From: Burkholderia stagnalis
Lineage (GTDB): Bacteria > Pseudomonadota > Gammaproteobacteria > Burkholderiales > Burkholderiaceae
Length of the DNA stretch: 64,000 bases
Assembly (NCBI RefSeq): GCF_902830275.1
Contig: NZ_CADESW010000003.1
Coordinates: 310,001-374,000 of the forward strand
Direction of reading: 5' to 3'
Shown one piece after another: positions 53,032 to 62,389 of the stretch. Below the pieces are notes generated by a model, which had not been told where the DNA came from, searched no databases, and saw only the letters and a list, made by a program, of their open reading frames with translations. Positions within the stretch are counted from its first letter, which is position 1, and every line of letters begins with the position of its first letter. Position numbers and translations under genes: made by a program.

Positions 53032-53778
53032 TCAGATTTGACGCAGGCCGTCGAAATCGACGATGTGCACGTGGCGGCCGTGCATTTCGATCAGGCCGCG
53101 CTTCTGGAACTTCGACAGCGTGCGGCTGACCGTTTCGAGCGTCATGCCGAGGAAGCTGCCGATGTCTTCGCGCGTCATCCGCAGGTTGAATTCGGTCGGC
53201 GAATAGCCGCGCTTCAGGTAGCGCGACGAAATGTCGAGCAGGAACGCGGCGACCCGTTCCTCGGCGTTCAGCGAACCGAGCAGCATCGCCTGCGACGTCT
53301 CGCGCATGATCTGCTCGCTCATCAGCTTGTGCATGCGCAGCTGCATCGAGCCGGCTTCGGAGCACAGCGACTTGAGCGCGCTGTACGGAATCACGCAGAC
53401 GGAGCTGTCTTCGAGCGCGACCGCGGTGCGCGGATGCGCGTCGTCGCAAATGCCGTCGAGGCCGAGCGCTTCGCCGGCGAGGTGCAGGCCGGTGACCTGC
53501 TCGCGGCCGTCGTGGCGCGTCGCGACCGTCTTCAGCGAACCGGAGCGCACGGCATACAGGTTGTCGAAGGCATCGCCCTCGCGGAACAGCGCTTCACCGC
53601 GCTTGACTGCGCGTGCGACGCAGATGACCGACTCGAGGCGGCTGAGCGCTTCGGGTGCCAGGCCCTGCGGCATGCACAAATGCCGCATCGCGCACGACGA
53701 GCAGTGCGCTGCCTGGCGGGGAGCCCAGCTGCCTGCGTGGGGCGCGGCGGCTTGGCGTGTGGCGACGGGCGTCAGCAT
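53032..53778 (-). CDS. fnr: FNR-type oxygen-sensing transcriptional regulator
   Basis: The 248-residue CRP/FNR protein has the N-terminal iron-sulfur cysteines Cys26, Cys29 and Cys35 (HCSSCAMRHLC). A later Cys lies in LDGICDDAH, and a cyclic-nucleotide-type beta roll follows. The C-terminal helix-turn-helix (REDIGSFLGMTLETVSRTLSKFQKRGLI) has the ExxSR recognition pattern of FNR. It would control genes for low oxygen. A universal stress protein gene follows upstream on the same strand. Confidence 0.93.
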   Translation of the reverse strand: MLTPVATRQAAAPHAGSWAPRQAAHCSSCAMRHLCMPQGLAPEALSRLESVICVARAVKRGEALFREGDAFDNLYAVRSGSLKTVATRHDGREQVTGLHLAGEALGLDGICDDAHPRTAVALEDSSVCVIPYSALKSLCSEAGSMQLRMHKLMSEQIMRETSQAMLLGSLNAEERVAAFLLDISSRYLKRGYSPTEFNLRMTREDIGSFLGMTLETVSRTLSKFQKRGLIEMHGRHVHIVDFDGLRQI

Positions 53779-53881
53779 GATCGTTTACTCCGGCGTTAAA
53801 TCGACCAGATCATTGTCCCACCGCAACTTGCCGCTGTCGGGTGACAAAACGTCGCGATTCGCCGCACCCGCCGCGCGATGC

Positions 53882-54349
53882 TCAGCCTGGCTGTGTGTCG
53901 GCGTGCGCGGCCGCCGGAATCAGCAGCACGGGCAGCGACGCATGCCGCACGCATTGCTCGGCGATGCTGCCGAGCACGAGCCGGCGGAAGCCGCGGCGGC
54001 CGTGCGTGCCGAGCACGAGCAAGTCGGCGCCGAACGCGCTCGCGGCTTCGAGGATCAGCGACGAGACGTCCGCAATCGACGACGCTTCGCCGAGCTTGGT
54101 TTCGCCCTTCACGCCGACGGCCTGCATGCTTTGCGTGAATTCCTTCGCGAGATCGTTGCCCTGCTCGAGGAGCTGGTCGCGCAGCAACGAAGGATCGTAG
54201 CCGGGCACGTTGTAGTAGATCGCGGCGTTCTCGACGACGTAGAACGGCTGCAACTCCGCGCCGTGCGATTGCGCGAGTGAGAGCGCGGCATCGAACGCGT
54301 GGCGGGAAGTGTCGCTGCCGTCGACGGCAACCAGAATACGCTTGTACAT
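53882..54349 (-). CDS. Universal stress protein (UspA family)
   Basis: The 155-residue protein has KRILVAVDGSDTSRHAFDAAL at the start and the nucleotide-binding GTHGRRGFRRLVLGSIAEQCVRHASLPVLLI near the end, the G-2x-G-9x-G-S pattern of ATP-binding UspA. The start MYKRIL follows GGAGACAC. It lies upstream of fnr, and Usp genes are often FNR targets. Confidence 0.93.
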   Translation of the reverse strand: MYKRILVAVDGSDTSRHAFDAALSLAQSHGAELQPFYVVENAAIYYNVPGYDPSLLRDQLLEQGNDLAKEFTQSMQAVGVKGETKLGEASSIADVSSLILEAASAFGADLLVLGTHGRRGFRRLVLGSIAEQCVRHASLPVLLIPAAAHADTQPG

Positions 54350-54849
54350 AGTGTCTCCGAGATGCGGGTGGAAAGGGAGCTGGCCGGATGGCCAGTTGAA
54401 CGGTGCGCTGCTGCGAGGCAGAGTAGACGAATGTCGGCGACCTTGCAGCGCGGTGGCGCTCCGCTCGCAATCCGGTTCGCGGCCCGTCGGCCCGGTGCCT
54501 GCGCAACGAGCGGGCCGGCCAGGCGCCTGCATCGTCATTGAAGCGCAATCGGCGGCGAGGGTCGTGACACCGATCAAACGATGTGCGGATCAGGCGTGTG
54601 CGGGCGCACGGGCCGCCGGCTGGTTTCGGCATCGGGTTCGATGCTCGACGATGCAGAACGTCTGCTTGCGCGGACACCGCCGTCATCGCGGCTCATGTCC
54701 GCGTGCGATGACTGTGTGTGCTTCACCATGGTGCGTCGATCGGGTCGGCCATCTGCGATCGAAGGCGAAGCCGGCGCGACGTGCGATGCGTTCGAGACGT
54801 GCCGCGCGCCGCTTCGCAAACGACCAAACGACAGCTTAAAACGCTTGAG
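54350..54849. other. Intergenic region upstream of the usp gene
   Basis: About 500 bp without a convincing gene. GTGACACCGATCAA (54564-54577) partly matches the FNR site TTGAT-N4-ATCAA but lies over 200 bp from the usp start. Nothing else is supported. Confidence 0.35.
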
Positions 54850-55260
54850 CTAACGCGGCGCCGGCGTCAGTTCGATCACCCGCTCAGGCCGGCGTGCGTG
54901 GCCGGGCCAGTGCCCGCCTCCATGCATCCGGTGCACCGCGCCGAGCGTTTCGCCGCCGACCGGCAGCGGCGCGTCGAAGCCTTTCTCGATCATCACGTAG
55001 CCCGCGCGCAGCGCGAGCGCAAGATGGTTGCCGTCCGGCCTGCTGTCGTATCCGGCGAAGCCATCGCCGGATTCGGGCATGGCGTTGTCGAGCGACGCAT
55101 TGCTCGTCGTGACCTGATCGGGCGAGATCGGTTCGCCGCGCGCGAGGCGCGCCGCTTCGCGGTTCTTGCCGTCGGTGTCGACGGTGCTGTCGTGGGTATC
55201 GTCGTTGTACAGCTCGATGCTGCGCGGATGTGCGGCGCGCATTTGTGCAGACGATTCCAT
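54850..55260 (-). CDS. Conserved hypothetical protein
   Basis: The 136-residue protein starts MESSAQMRAAH and ends RVIELTPAPR. It is polar, with an Asp-rich centre and the pattern GYVMIEKGFDAPLPVGGETLGAVHRMHGGGHWPGH. There is no signal or membrane segment. I do not recognise the family. Upstream in-frame residues are possible but lack a ribosome site. Confidence 0.6.
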   Translation of the reverse strand: MESSAQMRAAHPRSIELYNDDTHDSTVDTDGKNREAARLARGEPISPDQVTTSNASLDNAMPESGDGFAGYDSRPDGNHLALALRAGYVMIEKGFDAPLPVGGETLGAVHRMHGGGHWPGHARRPERVIELTPAPR

Positions 55261-55539
55261 CGCGAATCTCCTGGCGGCGAAGCGCTCCGGATCGAAGCAA
55301 GTCCCGTTCCGGGCACGACGGGAAAAGGCGAGCGGGCGGCCGCCGCAGCCGTGTCGCGCGCGCTGATTTGTCATGATTTATTTCAGCTAGAAGATGCGTT
55401 TTCTACAGAGTATGATTCTTTTCCGATGAGGCGGCGACAGGGGACGAAGGATGGCCGCTTCCGCCCATACCAGGGCGCCGCAACACCCTTAACACACGGG
55501 TAGTTAACAAGAAAGCAAGGGACTTGAGGTGGCGGACTC

Positions 55540-55773
55540 ATGCAAGCGAATACTGCCTTCACACATCGCGGATATCTGTTGAATTGCGCGCCTGCGCGCG
55601 CCAGTGACGGTTCGTTCAAGCCTTACGTCGTGATCTTGCGATCGAGCGACGGGGAGCTTGTCGCCAACCGTTTCTTTCCATCGGAGCTTCAGTTCCATGA
55701 CGAAGGTTCGGCGATCGCGCATGCCCGCGACTGGGCGGTGCGCTGGATCGACGCGAGCAGCGTCACGATCTGA
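55540..55773 (+). CDS. Small hypothetical protein
   Basis: The 77-residue product (MQANTAFTHRGYLLNCAPAR to SSVTI) is soluble with an alpha/beta pattern (YVVILRSSDGELVANRFFP, AIAHARDWAVRWID). GGAC and AGGTGG lie before the ATG. No family is recognised. It stands alone between divergent neighbours. Confidence 0.6.
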   Translation: MQANTAFTHRGYLLNCAPARASDGSFKPYVVILRSSDGELVANRFFPSELQFHDEGSAIAHARDWAVRWIDASSVTI

Positions 55774-55911
55774 CGCCGGCGGCCGCGGCCGACGTTGGCC
55801 ATCGGGCCGACCCTCCGGGGGCGGCTCGCGGGCGAAAAACGCGGTAATCTAACCAAACCGTCACTTTTATTTGCGGCCGTGCGCAGTCAGCGCGGGGCTG
55901 CCGCTTTGCAT

Positions 55912-56832
55912 ATGTCGAAATCGCCTGCCCGTCACTGGGGCCTCGAAGAAATCGTTGCCGGCTTGCGCGAGTCGCGCGAGGAACTGCATCGCACCCGCCA
56001 TCCGCGCGGCATCCGTGAACTGCCGTCCCGGGATGCGATATGCAAGATCGTCACCGGCCTGCGCGCGTCGATGTTCCCGACACATTACGGTGCGCCGGAC
56101 CTGACCGACGAAAGCGTCGACTATTACGTCGGCCATACGCTGGAGAGCACACTGCGCGTGCTGTCCGAGCAGATCCGCCGCGCGTTGACGTTCCTGCCCG
56201 AGCATGTGGATACACCGCCTGCCGAACTCGAGGAACGCGCGTTCGACATCGCGCGCGAATTCGGCAAGCAGTTGCCGGCGATTCGCGCGCTGCTCGTCAG
56301 CGACATCCAGGCTGCCTACGCAGGCGACCCGGCCGCGCAGCACATCACGGAAATCCTGCTGTGCTACCCGGGCGTGCTGGCGATGATGCACCACCGGCTC
56401 GCGCATGCGCTGCATCGTCTCGGCGTGCCGCTGCTCGCGCGCTTCATCAACGAGATCGCACATTCGGCCACCGGCATCGACATCCACCCGGGCGCGCAAA
56501 TCGGGCCGAGCTTCTTCATCGATCACGGCACCGGCGTGGTGATCGGCGAGACGGCGATCATCGGCGAGCGCGTGCGCGTCTACCAGGCCGTCACGCTCGG
56601 CGCGAAGAGCTTCCCGGCCGACGGCGACGGCGCGCTCGTGAAGGGCAATGCGCGTCACCCGATCGTCGAGGACGACGTGGTGATCTACGCGGGCGCGACG
56701 ATTCTCGGCCGCGTGACGATCGGGCGCGGCTCGGTGATCGGCGGCAACGTGTGGCTCACGCACAGCGTGCCGCCGGGCACCAGCGTCGCGCAGAGCAAGG
56801 CGCGCGAAGGCGATCGGGCCGAGCGGCCGTAA
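55912..56832 (+). CDS. epsC: Serine O-acetyltransferase (EpsC type)
   Basis: The 306-residue protein has an N-terminal helical domain and a left-handed beta helix of hexapeptide repeats (ATGIDIHPGAQIGPSFFIDHGTGVVIGETAIIGE...). The catalytic His is in IDHGTGV. It makes O-acetylserine for cysteine synthesis. The N-terminal extension and length fit EpsC rather than short CysE. The start MSKSPARHW follows a low-quality ribosome site. Confidence 0.92.
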   Translation: MSKSPARHWGLEEIVAGLRESREELHRTRHPRGIRELPSRDAICKIVTGLRASMFPTHYGAPDLTDESVDYYVGHTLESTLRVLSEQIRRALTFLPEHVDTPPAELEERAFDIAREFGKQLPAIRALLVSDIQAAYAGDPAAQHITEILLCYPGVLAMMHHRLAHALHRLGVPLLARFINEIAHSATGIDIHPGAQIGPSFFIDHGTGVVIGETAIIGERVRVYQAVTLGAKSFPADGDGALVKGNARHPIVEDDVVIYAGATILGRVTIGRGSVIGGNVWLTHSVPPGTSVAQSKAREGDRAERP

Positions 56833-56910
56833 CGGCGTGGGAAGGGCGGCGCGGGCCGGCGTCGAACGGTGCGCAGCCCGTGCGACGCCGGTCTCTCGAT
56901 GGTGTTTGCG

Positions 56911-57714
56911 TCAGGGCTTGCCGGCCGGCGAACGGTGCTTGTACAGCACGTCCTGATCGACGCGGATCAGGTTCTGTCCCGCGTCGACGACGAAATCCAC
57001 GCCGTTGTACGCGCTGCCCGTCAGCAGCAGGATCGCGCGCGCGACGTCATCGGGCCCGGCGATGCGCGCGAGCGGCGTCGACGCGCGGCTCGCGTGTTCG
57101 AAATCGGCCTGGGTCTGGTCGTCGCTCGGCAGCATCAGGCCCGGGAACACCGCGTTCACGCGCAGCACCGGCGCGGCCGACAGCGCGAGCATCTGCGTCA
57201 GGTTGCCGAGCGCGGCCTTCGCGACCGTGTAGCTGAAGTGGTCGCGATGGAAGTTTTCCTTGATCTTCTGGTCGATCACATTCACGACCACGCCCTGCGT
57301 GCCGGCTGCGCGCGCCCGTTCGTAGAATGCGCGCGTGAGCAGGATCGGCGCGCGGCAATTGACGGCCCAGGCCTGGTCGAACGCGGCGAGGTCGAAGCCC
57401 GGGAAGTGGTCCTGCCAGAACACCGATGCGTTGTTGATCAGCACGTCGAGGCGGCCGAAGCGCGCGTAGACGTCGCCGATCAGCGCGTCGACCTGCGCGG
57501 CGTCCGACAGGTCCGCCCGTAGCGCCGCCGAATCGGTCCCGCGCGCGGCGATCGCATCGGCGGCCGCGTGTGCCGCGTCGGCCGACCGGTCGAAGTGGAT
57601 CGCGGTGCGGTAGCCCTGCGCAGCGAAAAACTCGGCGAATGCGCGCCCGGCCCGGCGCGCGGCGCCGGTCACGAGCACCACGGGCGCATCCGCCGCTTGC
57701 TTCGTCGACGTCAT
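56911..57714 (-). CDS. folM: Pteridine-reductase-type short-chain dehydrogenase (FolM-like)
   Basis: The 267-residue SDR has VTGAARRAGRAFAEFF, with the TGx3RxG motif specific to pteridine reductases, and NNASVF. YTVAKAALG holds the YxxxK catalytic pair, and FPGLMLPSDD follows. It should reduce dihydropterins. It begins one base after the folE stop codon, forming a folE-folM pair in pterin metabolism. Confidence 0.85.
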   Translation of the reverse strand: MTSTKQAADAPVVLVTGAARRAGRAFAEFFAAQGYRTAIHFDRSADAAHAAADAIAARGTDSAALRADLSDAAQVDALIGDVYARFGRLDVLINNASVFWQDHFPGFDLAAFDQAWAVNCRAPILLTRAFYERARAAGTQGVVVNVIDQKIKENFHRDHFSYTVAKAALGNLTQMLALSAAPVLRVNAVFPGLMLPSDDQTQADFEHASRASTPLARIAGPDDVARAILLLTGSAYNGVDFVVDAGQNLIRVDQDVLYKHRSPAGKP

Positions 57715-58344
57715 TTACGTATTCGTCAGGTTCACGGAGGACGGGTTCGCGACGATCGACAGGAATTCGCGTCGCGTCGATGGATCGGTGCGGAACGTGC
57801 CGAGCATGCGCGACGTGACCATCTCGACGCCCGGCTTGTGAATGCCGCGCGTCGAGATGCACTGGTGCGCGGCTTCGAGGATCACGCCGACGCCTTTCGG
57901 CTGCAGCACGTCGAACAGCGTGTCGGCGATCTGCACGGTCATCTTTTCCTGGATCTGCAGGCGCTTCGCGAACGCATCGACGAGCCGCGCGAGCTTCGAG
58001 ATGCCGACGACTCGGTGATTCGGCAGATACGCGACGTGCGCGCGGCCGATGATCGGCACCATGTGATGCTCGCAGTAGCTCTCGAAGCGGATGTCCTTCA
58101 GCACGATCATCTCGTCGTAGCCGTCGACCTCGCTGAACGTGCGCGCGAGGATGTCGCGCGGTTCGATCGCATAGCCGGCGAAGAACTCCTCGTACGCGCG
58201 CACGACGCGCGCGGGCGTGTCGACGAGGCCTTCGCGCGCCGGATCGTCGCCGGCCCAGCGCAGCAGCACGCGGACAGCTTCCTCGGCCTCCGAACGGCTC
58301 GGCCGGGATGCGGCCGGTTCGGGCCGCGAGGATTTTTTACCCAT
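57715..58344 (-). CDS. folE: GTP cyclohydrolase I
   Basis: The 209-residue protein has the FolE signatures [22 protein letters not shown] and [25 protein letters not shown] completes the zinc site (Cys, His, Cys). It converts GTP to dihydroneopterin triphosphate. The basic first 15 residues precede the family core. folM follows directly. Confidence 0.97.
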   Translation of the reverse strand: MGKKSSRPEPAASRPSRSEAEEAVRVLLRWAGDDPAREGLVDTPARVVRAYEEFFAGYAIEPRDILARTFSEVDGYDEMIVLKDIRFESYCEHHMVPIIGRAHVAYLPNHRVVGISKLARLVDAFAKRLQIQEKMTVQIADTLFDVLQPKGVGVILEAAHQCISTRGIHKPGVEMVTSRMLGTFRTDPSTRREFLSIVANPSSVNLTNT

Positions 58345-58443
58345 GTATTCGCTCCATCGAGGACGGCCGCCTGCGGCGGCGCAATGGGGAGCATTGTTTC
58401 ATGCTTTCGGCGCTCGTGCGTCACGAGGCGGCGCCGCGCCCGC

Positions 58444-59370
58444 TCACTTCGGCCACTCGTCCTGCTCGTCGTTGAACAGCGACGCGACGACGCCGCGCAG
58501 CCACGCGGTGCGCGGATCGTTGTGGAACTTGCGATGCCAGTGCTGCTTCAGGTCGAAGCGCGGCAGCGACAGCGGCGGCTCGACCGGCGTGATGAACGCG
58601 TGCTCGGCCGCATACGCGTAGCCGATCGCGTGCGGCACCGTCGCGATCAGGTCGGTGCGGCTCAGGATGAACGGCAGGCTCATGAAGTGCGGCGTCTCGA
58701 GCACCGCGCGGCGATGCATCCGCTGCTTCGCGAGGTATTTCTCGAGCACTTCCTGGCTGCGTCCTTCCGCGCGCACCACCGCATGGCCGCACGCGAGAAA
58801 CTGCTCGACCGTGAACGGCCGCGCCCGTTCGAGCGGATGGCCGCGCCGCATCAGGCACACGAAGCGGTGCGTGAACAGCCGCTGCTGGAAGAAGTTGTTG
58901 CCGTCGAGATCGGGGAAGTAGCCGACCGCGAGATCGAGCGAACCGGCTTCGAGGCCGCGCCCGACTTCATCGTGCGAGAGCGACACCGAGCGCAGGTTCG
59001 CATGCGGCGCGCGCGCCGAGAACGCCTGCAGCAGCTTCGGCAGGAACACGATCTCGCCGACGTCCGACAGCGCGATCGAGAACGTATACGTGCTCGCCGC
59101 CGGATCGAAATCGTGCGGCGCGACGAGGCCGCGCTCGATCTGCGCGAGCGCGTCGCGCGCGGCGGGCAGCAGCGCCTGCGCGCGCGGCGTCGGCTCCATG
59201 CCGCGCGACGTGCGCACGAACAGCGGGTCGCCGAAGTATTCGCGCAGGCGGCCGAGCGCGGCGCTCACGCGCGGCTGGCTCACGCCGAGCAGGTCGCCGG
59301 CGCGGCTCACGTTGCGCGCGTCGTCGAGCGCGACGAGGTAGGGAATCAGGTTCAGATCGAGCGTTTCCAT
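58444..59370 (-). CDS. LysR-family regulator divergent from pobA
   Basis: The 308-residue protein has a winged helix-turn-helix (NVSRAGDLLGVSQPRVSAALGRLREYFGDPLFVRTSRGMEPTPRA) and a substrate-binding domain. The start METLDLNL has no upstream Met in a better context. It is divergent from pobA across 165 bp, so it is probably the 4-hydroxybenzoate-responsive activator. Many LysR proteins with this arrangement are of the NodD/NahR type. Confidence 0.9.
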   Translation of the reverse strand: METLDLNLIPYLVALDDARNVSRAGDLLGVSQPRVSAALGRLREYFGDPLFVRTSRGMEPTPRAQALLPAARDALAQIERGLVAPHDFDPAASTYTFSIALSDVGEIVFLPKLLQAFSARAPHANLRSVSLSHDEVGRGLEAGSLDLAVGYFPDLDGNNFFQQRLFTHRFVCLMRRGHPLERARPFTVEQFLACGHAVVRAEGRSQEVLEKYLAKQRMHRRAVLETPHFMSLPFILSRTDLIATVPHAIGYAYAAEHAFITPVEPPLSLPRFDLKQHWHRKFHNDPRTAWLRGVVASLFNDEQDEWPK

Positions 59371-59487
59371 CACGACACCAATATTCGCGAAACGTATACA
59401 ACTTATCTCCTGAATCGCGTTGCCGCATAGTCGGGAAAGCGCTGAAATTCGTTTCACTATTCGAATCAATGTTCAGCTTTGCATGGG

Positions 59488-59519
59488 ACCGGGGTAAGCG
59501 CTGAAGCGCTAACTCCGGT
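59488..59519. promoter_or_regulatory. Inverted repeat in the pobA leader
   Basis: Two 15-bp arms (13 of 15 bases pair) meet around GA, with AGCGCT on each side. It ends 16 bp before the pobA start codon. It could be an operator or an mRNA hairpin. Confidence 0.5.
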
Positions 59520-59535
59520 CGACAAGGAGACAAAC

Positions 59536-60768
59536 ATGCGTACCCAAGTCGCGATCATCGGCGCCGGTCCGTCCGGCCTTCTGCTTTCCCATTTGCTGCG
59601 CCTGCAAGGCGTCGATTCCATCCTCGTCGAAGCGCGTTCGCGGGAGTACTGCGAGAACCGCATTCGCGCCGGCGTGCTGGAGCAGGGCACCGTCGACACG
59701 CTGAACGAAGCCGGCCTCGGCGACCGGATGCGCCGCGAAGGGCTCGAACATCACGGCATCGAGCTGCTGTTCGGCGGCCAGCGCCACCGCATCGACCTGA
59801 CCGGGCTCACCGGCGGGCGCGCGATCACCGTCTACAGCCAGCACGAAGTGGTGCGCGACCTGATCGCGGCCGGCGTCGAGCATGGCCATCAAATGCACTT
59901 CGAAGTGAGCGACGTCGCGGTGCACGACGTCGACGGCGACCAGCCGTTCGTCACGTTCAAGCACGCGGACGGCCGCGCGGAGCGCATCGACTGCGACTAC
60001 ATCGCCGGCTGCGACGGCTTTCACGGCATCGCGCGGCAGGCCATTCCCGCCGAACGGCAGCGCACGTTCGAGCGCGTCTACCCGTATGCGTGGCTCGGCA
60101 TCCTCGCCGATGCGGCGCCGTCGCTCGACGAGCTCGTGTATGCACACCACGAACGCGGCTTCGCGCTGTTCTCGATGCGCTCGCCCACCGTCACGCGGCT
60201 CTACCTGCAATGCAAGCCGGACGAGAACCTCGACGAATGGTCCGATGCGCGGATCTGGGACGAGATGCATACGCGTTTCTCGAACGACACGGGCTGGACG
60301 CCGGCCGAGGGCCGCATCACGCAGAAGAGCGTGACGCCGATGCGCAGCTTCGTGTCCGAGACGATGCAGTACGGCCGCCTGTTCCTCGCGGGCGACGCCG
60401 CGCACATCGTGCCGCCGACGGGCGCGAAGGGGATGAACCTCGCGGTGGCCGACGTCCGCGTGCTGGCCCGCGCGCTCGGCGCGCGCTACCGCCGCGGCGA
60501 CACGGCGCGGCTCGACGCGTATTCGGCGACCTGCCTCGAACGCGTGTGGCGCGCCGAGCATTTCTCGTACTTCATGACGAACATGCTGCACCCGTCCGCG
60601 GACGACACGCCGTTCGTCAATCGCCTGAAAGTGGCCGAACTGAAGTACGTGACGCGCTCCCGGGCCGCCGCGCAGGCGCTCGCCGAGAACTACGTCGGGC
60701 TGCCGTTCGACGACGACGCAGCCCCCGAGGGAACCCGCCTTGACAACGCGCTGTGCACGACTCTATGA
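59536..60768 (+). CDS. pobA: 4-hydroxybenzoate 3-monooxygenase
   Basis: The 410-residue flavoprotein monooxygenase has the FAD motif VAIIGAGPSGLLLSHLL (residues 5-21), the NADPH/FAD-linked segment DYIAGCDGFHGIAR, and the second FAD motif GRLFLAGDAAHIVPPTGAKGMNLAVAD. These match PobA closely. It hydroxylates 4-hydroxybenzoate to protocatechuate, the substrate of the beta-ketoadipate route. AAGGAG lies about 7 bp upstream. pcaI-pcaJ-pcaB-pcaD follow on the same strand. Confidence 0.97.
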   Translation: MRTQVAIIGAGPSGLLLSHLLRLQGVDSILVEARSREYCENRIRAGVLEQGTVDTLNEAGLGDRMRREGLEHHGIELLFGGQRHRIDLTGLTGGRAITVYSQHEVVRDLIAAGVEHGHQMHFEVSDVAVHDVDGDQPFVTFKHADGRAERIDCDYIAGCDGFHGIARQAIPAERQRTFERVYPYAWLGILADAAPSLDELVYAHHERGFALFSMRSPTVTRLYLQCKPDENLDEWSDARIWDEMHTRFSNDTGWTPAEGRITQKSVTPMRSFVSETMQYGRLFLAGDAAHIVPPTGAKGMNLAVADVRVLARALGARYRRGDTARLDAYSATCLERVWRAEHFSYFMTNMLHPSADDTPFVNRLKVAELKYVTRSRAAAQALAENYVGLPFDDDAAPEGTRLDNALCTTL

Positions 60769-60777
60769 TCGGCCATC

Positions 60778-60811
60778 GTTCGCTAATCGAATCTAGGTTC
60801 GCTTAGCGAAC
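60778..60811 (+). promoter_or_regulatory. Two PcaR-like 15-bp operator boxes upstream of pcaI
   Basis: GTTCGCTAATCGAAT (60778-60792) and GTTCGCTTAGCGAAC (60797-60811) are 19 bp apart. The second is a near-perfect palindrome. They resemble the GTTCGATAATCGCAC type bound by IclR-family PcaR. No pcaR gene is in the window. Confidence 0.55.
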
Positions 60812-60910
60812 ATTCGCCGGGTCCGGATACGGGTCCGGCGCGGCACGCGAGACGCGCGTGTTCCCTCGACAGGCCGCGCATCGTGCCGCGGGTACGTATC
60901 AGGAAGAGAC

Positions 60911-61627
60911 ATGGTCAACAAGATTTTCGAATCGCTTCAGTCGGCGGTCGCCGACGTTCACGACGGCGCGACGATCATGATCGGCGGCTTCGGCACGGCC
61001 GGCATGCCGTCCGAGCTGATCGACGCGCTGATCGAGCAGGGCGCGCGCGATCTGACGATCGTCAACAACAACGCGGGCAACGGCGAGATCGGCCTTGCGG
61101 CGCTGCTGAAGGCGAAGCGCGTGCGCAAGATCATCTGTTCGTTTCCGCGCCAGAGCGATTCGCAGGTGTTCGACGCGCTGTACCGTGCGGGCGAGCTCGA
61201 GCTGGAGCTCGTGCCGCAGGGCAACCTCGCGGAGCGCATCCGCGCGGCGGGCGCGGGCATCGGCGGCTTCTTCACGCCGACCGGCTTCGGCACGAAGCTG
61301 GCCGAAGGCAAGGAGACGCGCGTGATCGACGGCAAGCAGTATGTGTTCGAGACGCCCATCCACGCCGATTTCGCGCTCGTGAAGGCGTACAAGGGCGATC
61401 GCTGGGGCAACCTCGTGTATCGCAAGACCGCGCGCAACTTCGGGCCGATCATGGCCAGCGCCGCGAAGGTCGCGATCGTCCAGGTGTCGGAAGTCGTGCC
61501 GCTTGGCGCGCTGAACCCGGAACACATCGTGACGCCGGGCATCTTCGTGCAGCGCGTCGTCGAAGTGCCGCAGGCCACGCATGCGGCCGAGCTGGCCGCC
61601 GAACGTGCCGCATCCCAAGCCGCCTGA
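60911..61627 (+). CDS. pcaI: 3-oxoadipate CoA-transferase subunit A
   Basis: The 238-residue protein has GATIMIGGFGTAGMPSELID (residues 19-38) and GGFFTPTGFGTKLAEGK, typical of the alpha subunit of class I CoA transferases. With pcaJ it moves CoA from succinyl-CoA to 3-oxoadipate. AGGAAGAG precedes the start. pcaJ begins 19 bp after the stop. Confidence 0.95.
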   Translation: MVNKIFESLQSAVADVHDGATIMIGGFGTAGMPSELIDALIEQGARDLTIVNNNAGNGEIGLAALLKAKRVRKIICSFPRQSDSQVFDALYRAGELELELVPQGNLAERIRAAGAGIGGFFTPTGFGTKLAEGKETRVIDGKQYVFETPIHADFALVKAYKGDRWGNLVYRKTARNFGPIMASAAKVAIVQVSEVVPLGALNPEHIVTPGIFVQRVVEVPQATHAAELAAERAASQAA

Positions 61628-61646
61628 CCGCCGGAGGAAAATCCAG

Positions 61647-62303
61647 ATGAAACGACTGACCCGCGATGAAATGGCCAAGCGCGTCGCCCAGGACATTCCC
61701 GAAGGCGCGTACGTGAACCTCGGCATCGGCGTGCCGACGCTGGTGGCGAACCACCTCGACCCGAGCAAGGAAATCTTCCTGCACAGCGAGAACGGCCTGC
61801 TCGGCATGGGCCCGGCGCCCGCGCCCGGCGAGGAAGACGACGAGCTGATCAACGCCGGCAAGCAGCACGTGACGCTGCTCACCGGCGGCGCCTATTTCCA
61901 CCATGCCGATTCGTTCGCGATGATGCGCGGCGGCCATCTCGACTACTGCGTGCTCGGCGCGTTCCAGGTGTCCGCGAGCGGCGACCTCGCGAACTGGCAC
62001 ACCGGCGCGCCCGACGCGATTCCGGCCGTCGGCGGCGCGATGGATCTCGCGATCGGCGCGAAGCAGGTGTTCGTGATGATGGAGCACCTGACCAAGCAGG
62101 GCGAGAGCAAGATCGTCGCGCAGTGTTCGTATCCGGTCACGGGCGTGCAGTGCGTGAGCCGCATCTATACGGACCTGGCCGTGCTCGACGTGACGCGCGA
62201 CGGCCTCGCGGTGACCGAGATCTTCACCGACCTGTCGTTCGACGCGTTGCAGAAGCTGACCGGCGTGCCGCTGATCGATGCAACGCAGAGGGTTGCCGCC
62301 TGA
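61647..62303 (+). CDS. pcaJ: 3-oxoadipate CoA-transferase subunit B
   Basis: The 218-residue protein has the catalytic Glu in LHSENGLLGMGP and GAYVNLGIGVPTLV, matching the beta subunit. The start follows GGAGGAAAA. It pairs with pcaI. Confidence 0.96.
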   Translation: MKRLTRDEMAKRVAQDIPEGAYVNLGIGVPTLVANHLDPSKEIFLHSENGLLGMGPAPAPGEEDDELINAGKQHVTLLTGGAYFHHADSFAMMRGGHLDYCVLGAFQVSASGDLANWHTGAPDAIPAVGGAMDLAIGAKQVFVMMEHLTKQGESKIVAQCSYPVTGVQCVSRIYTDLAVLDVTRDGLAVTEIFTDLSFDALQKLTGVPLIDATQRVAA

Positions 62304-62389
62304 ACCGGGCGCAGCCGGCGTGCGCACCGAAGCGCACGCCGGCGCGCTTCGGTGGACAATAAGCGCACCCTGTTTCCCGACCTGACGCC

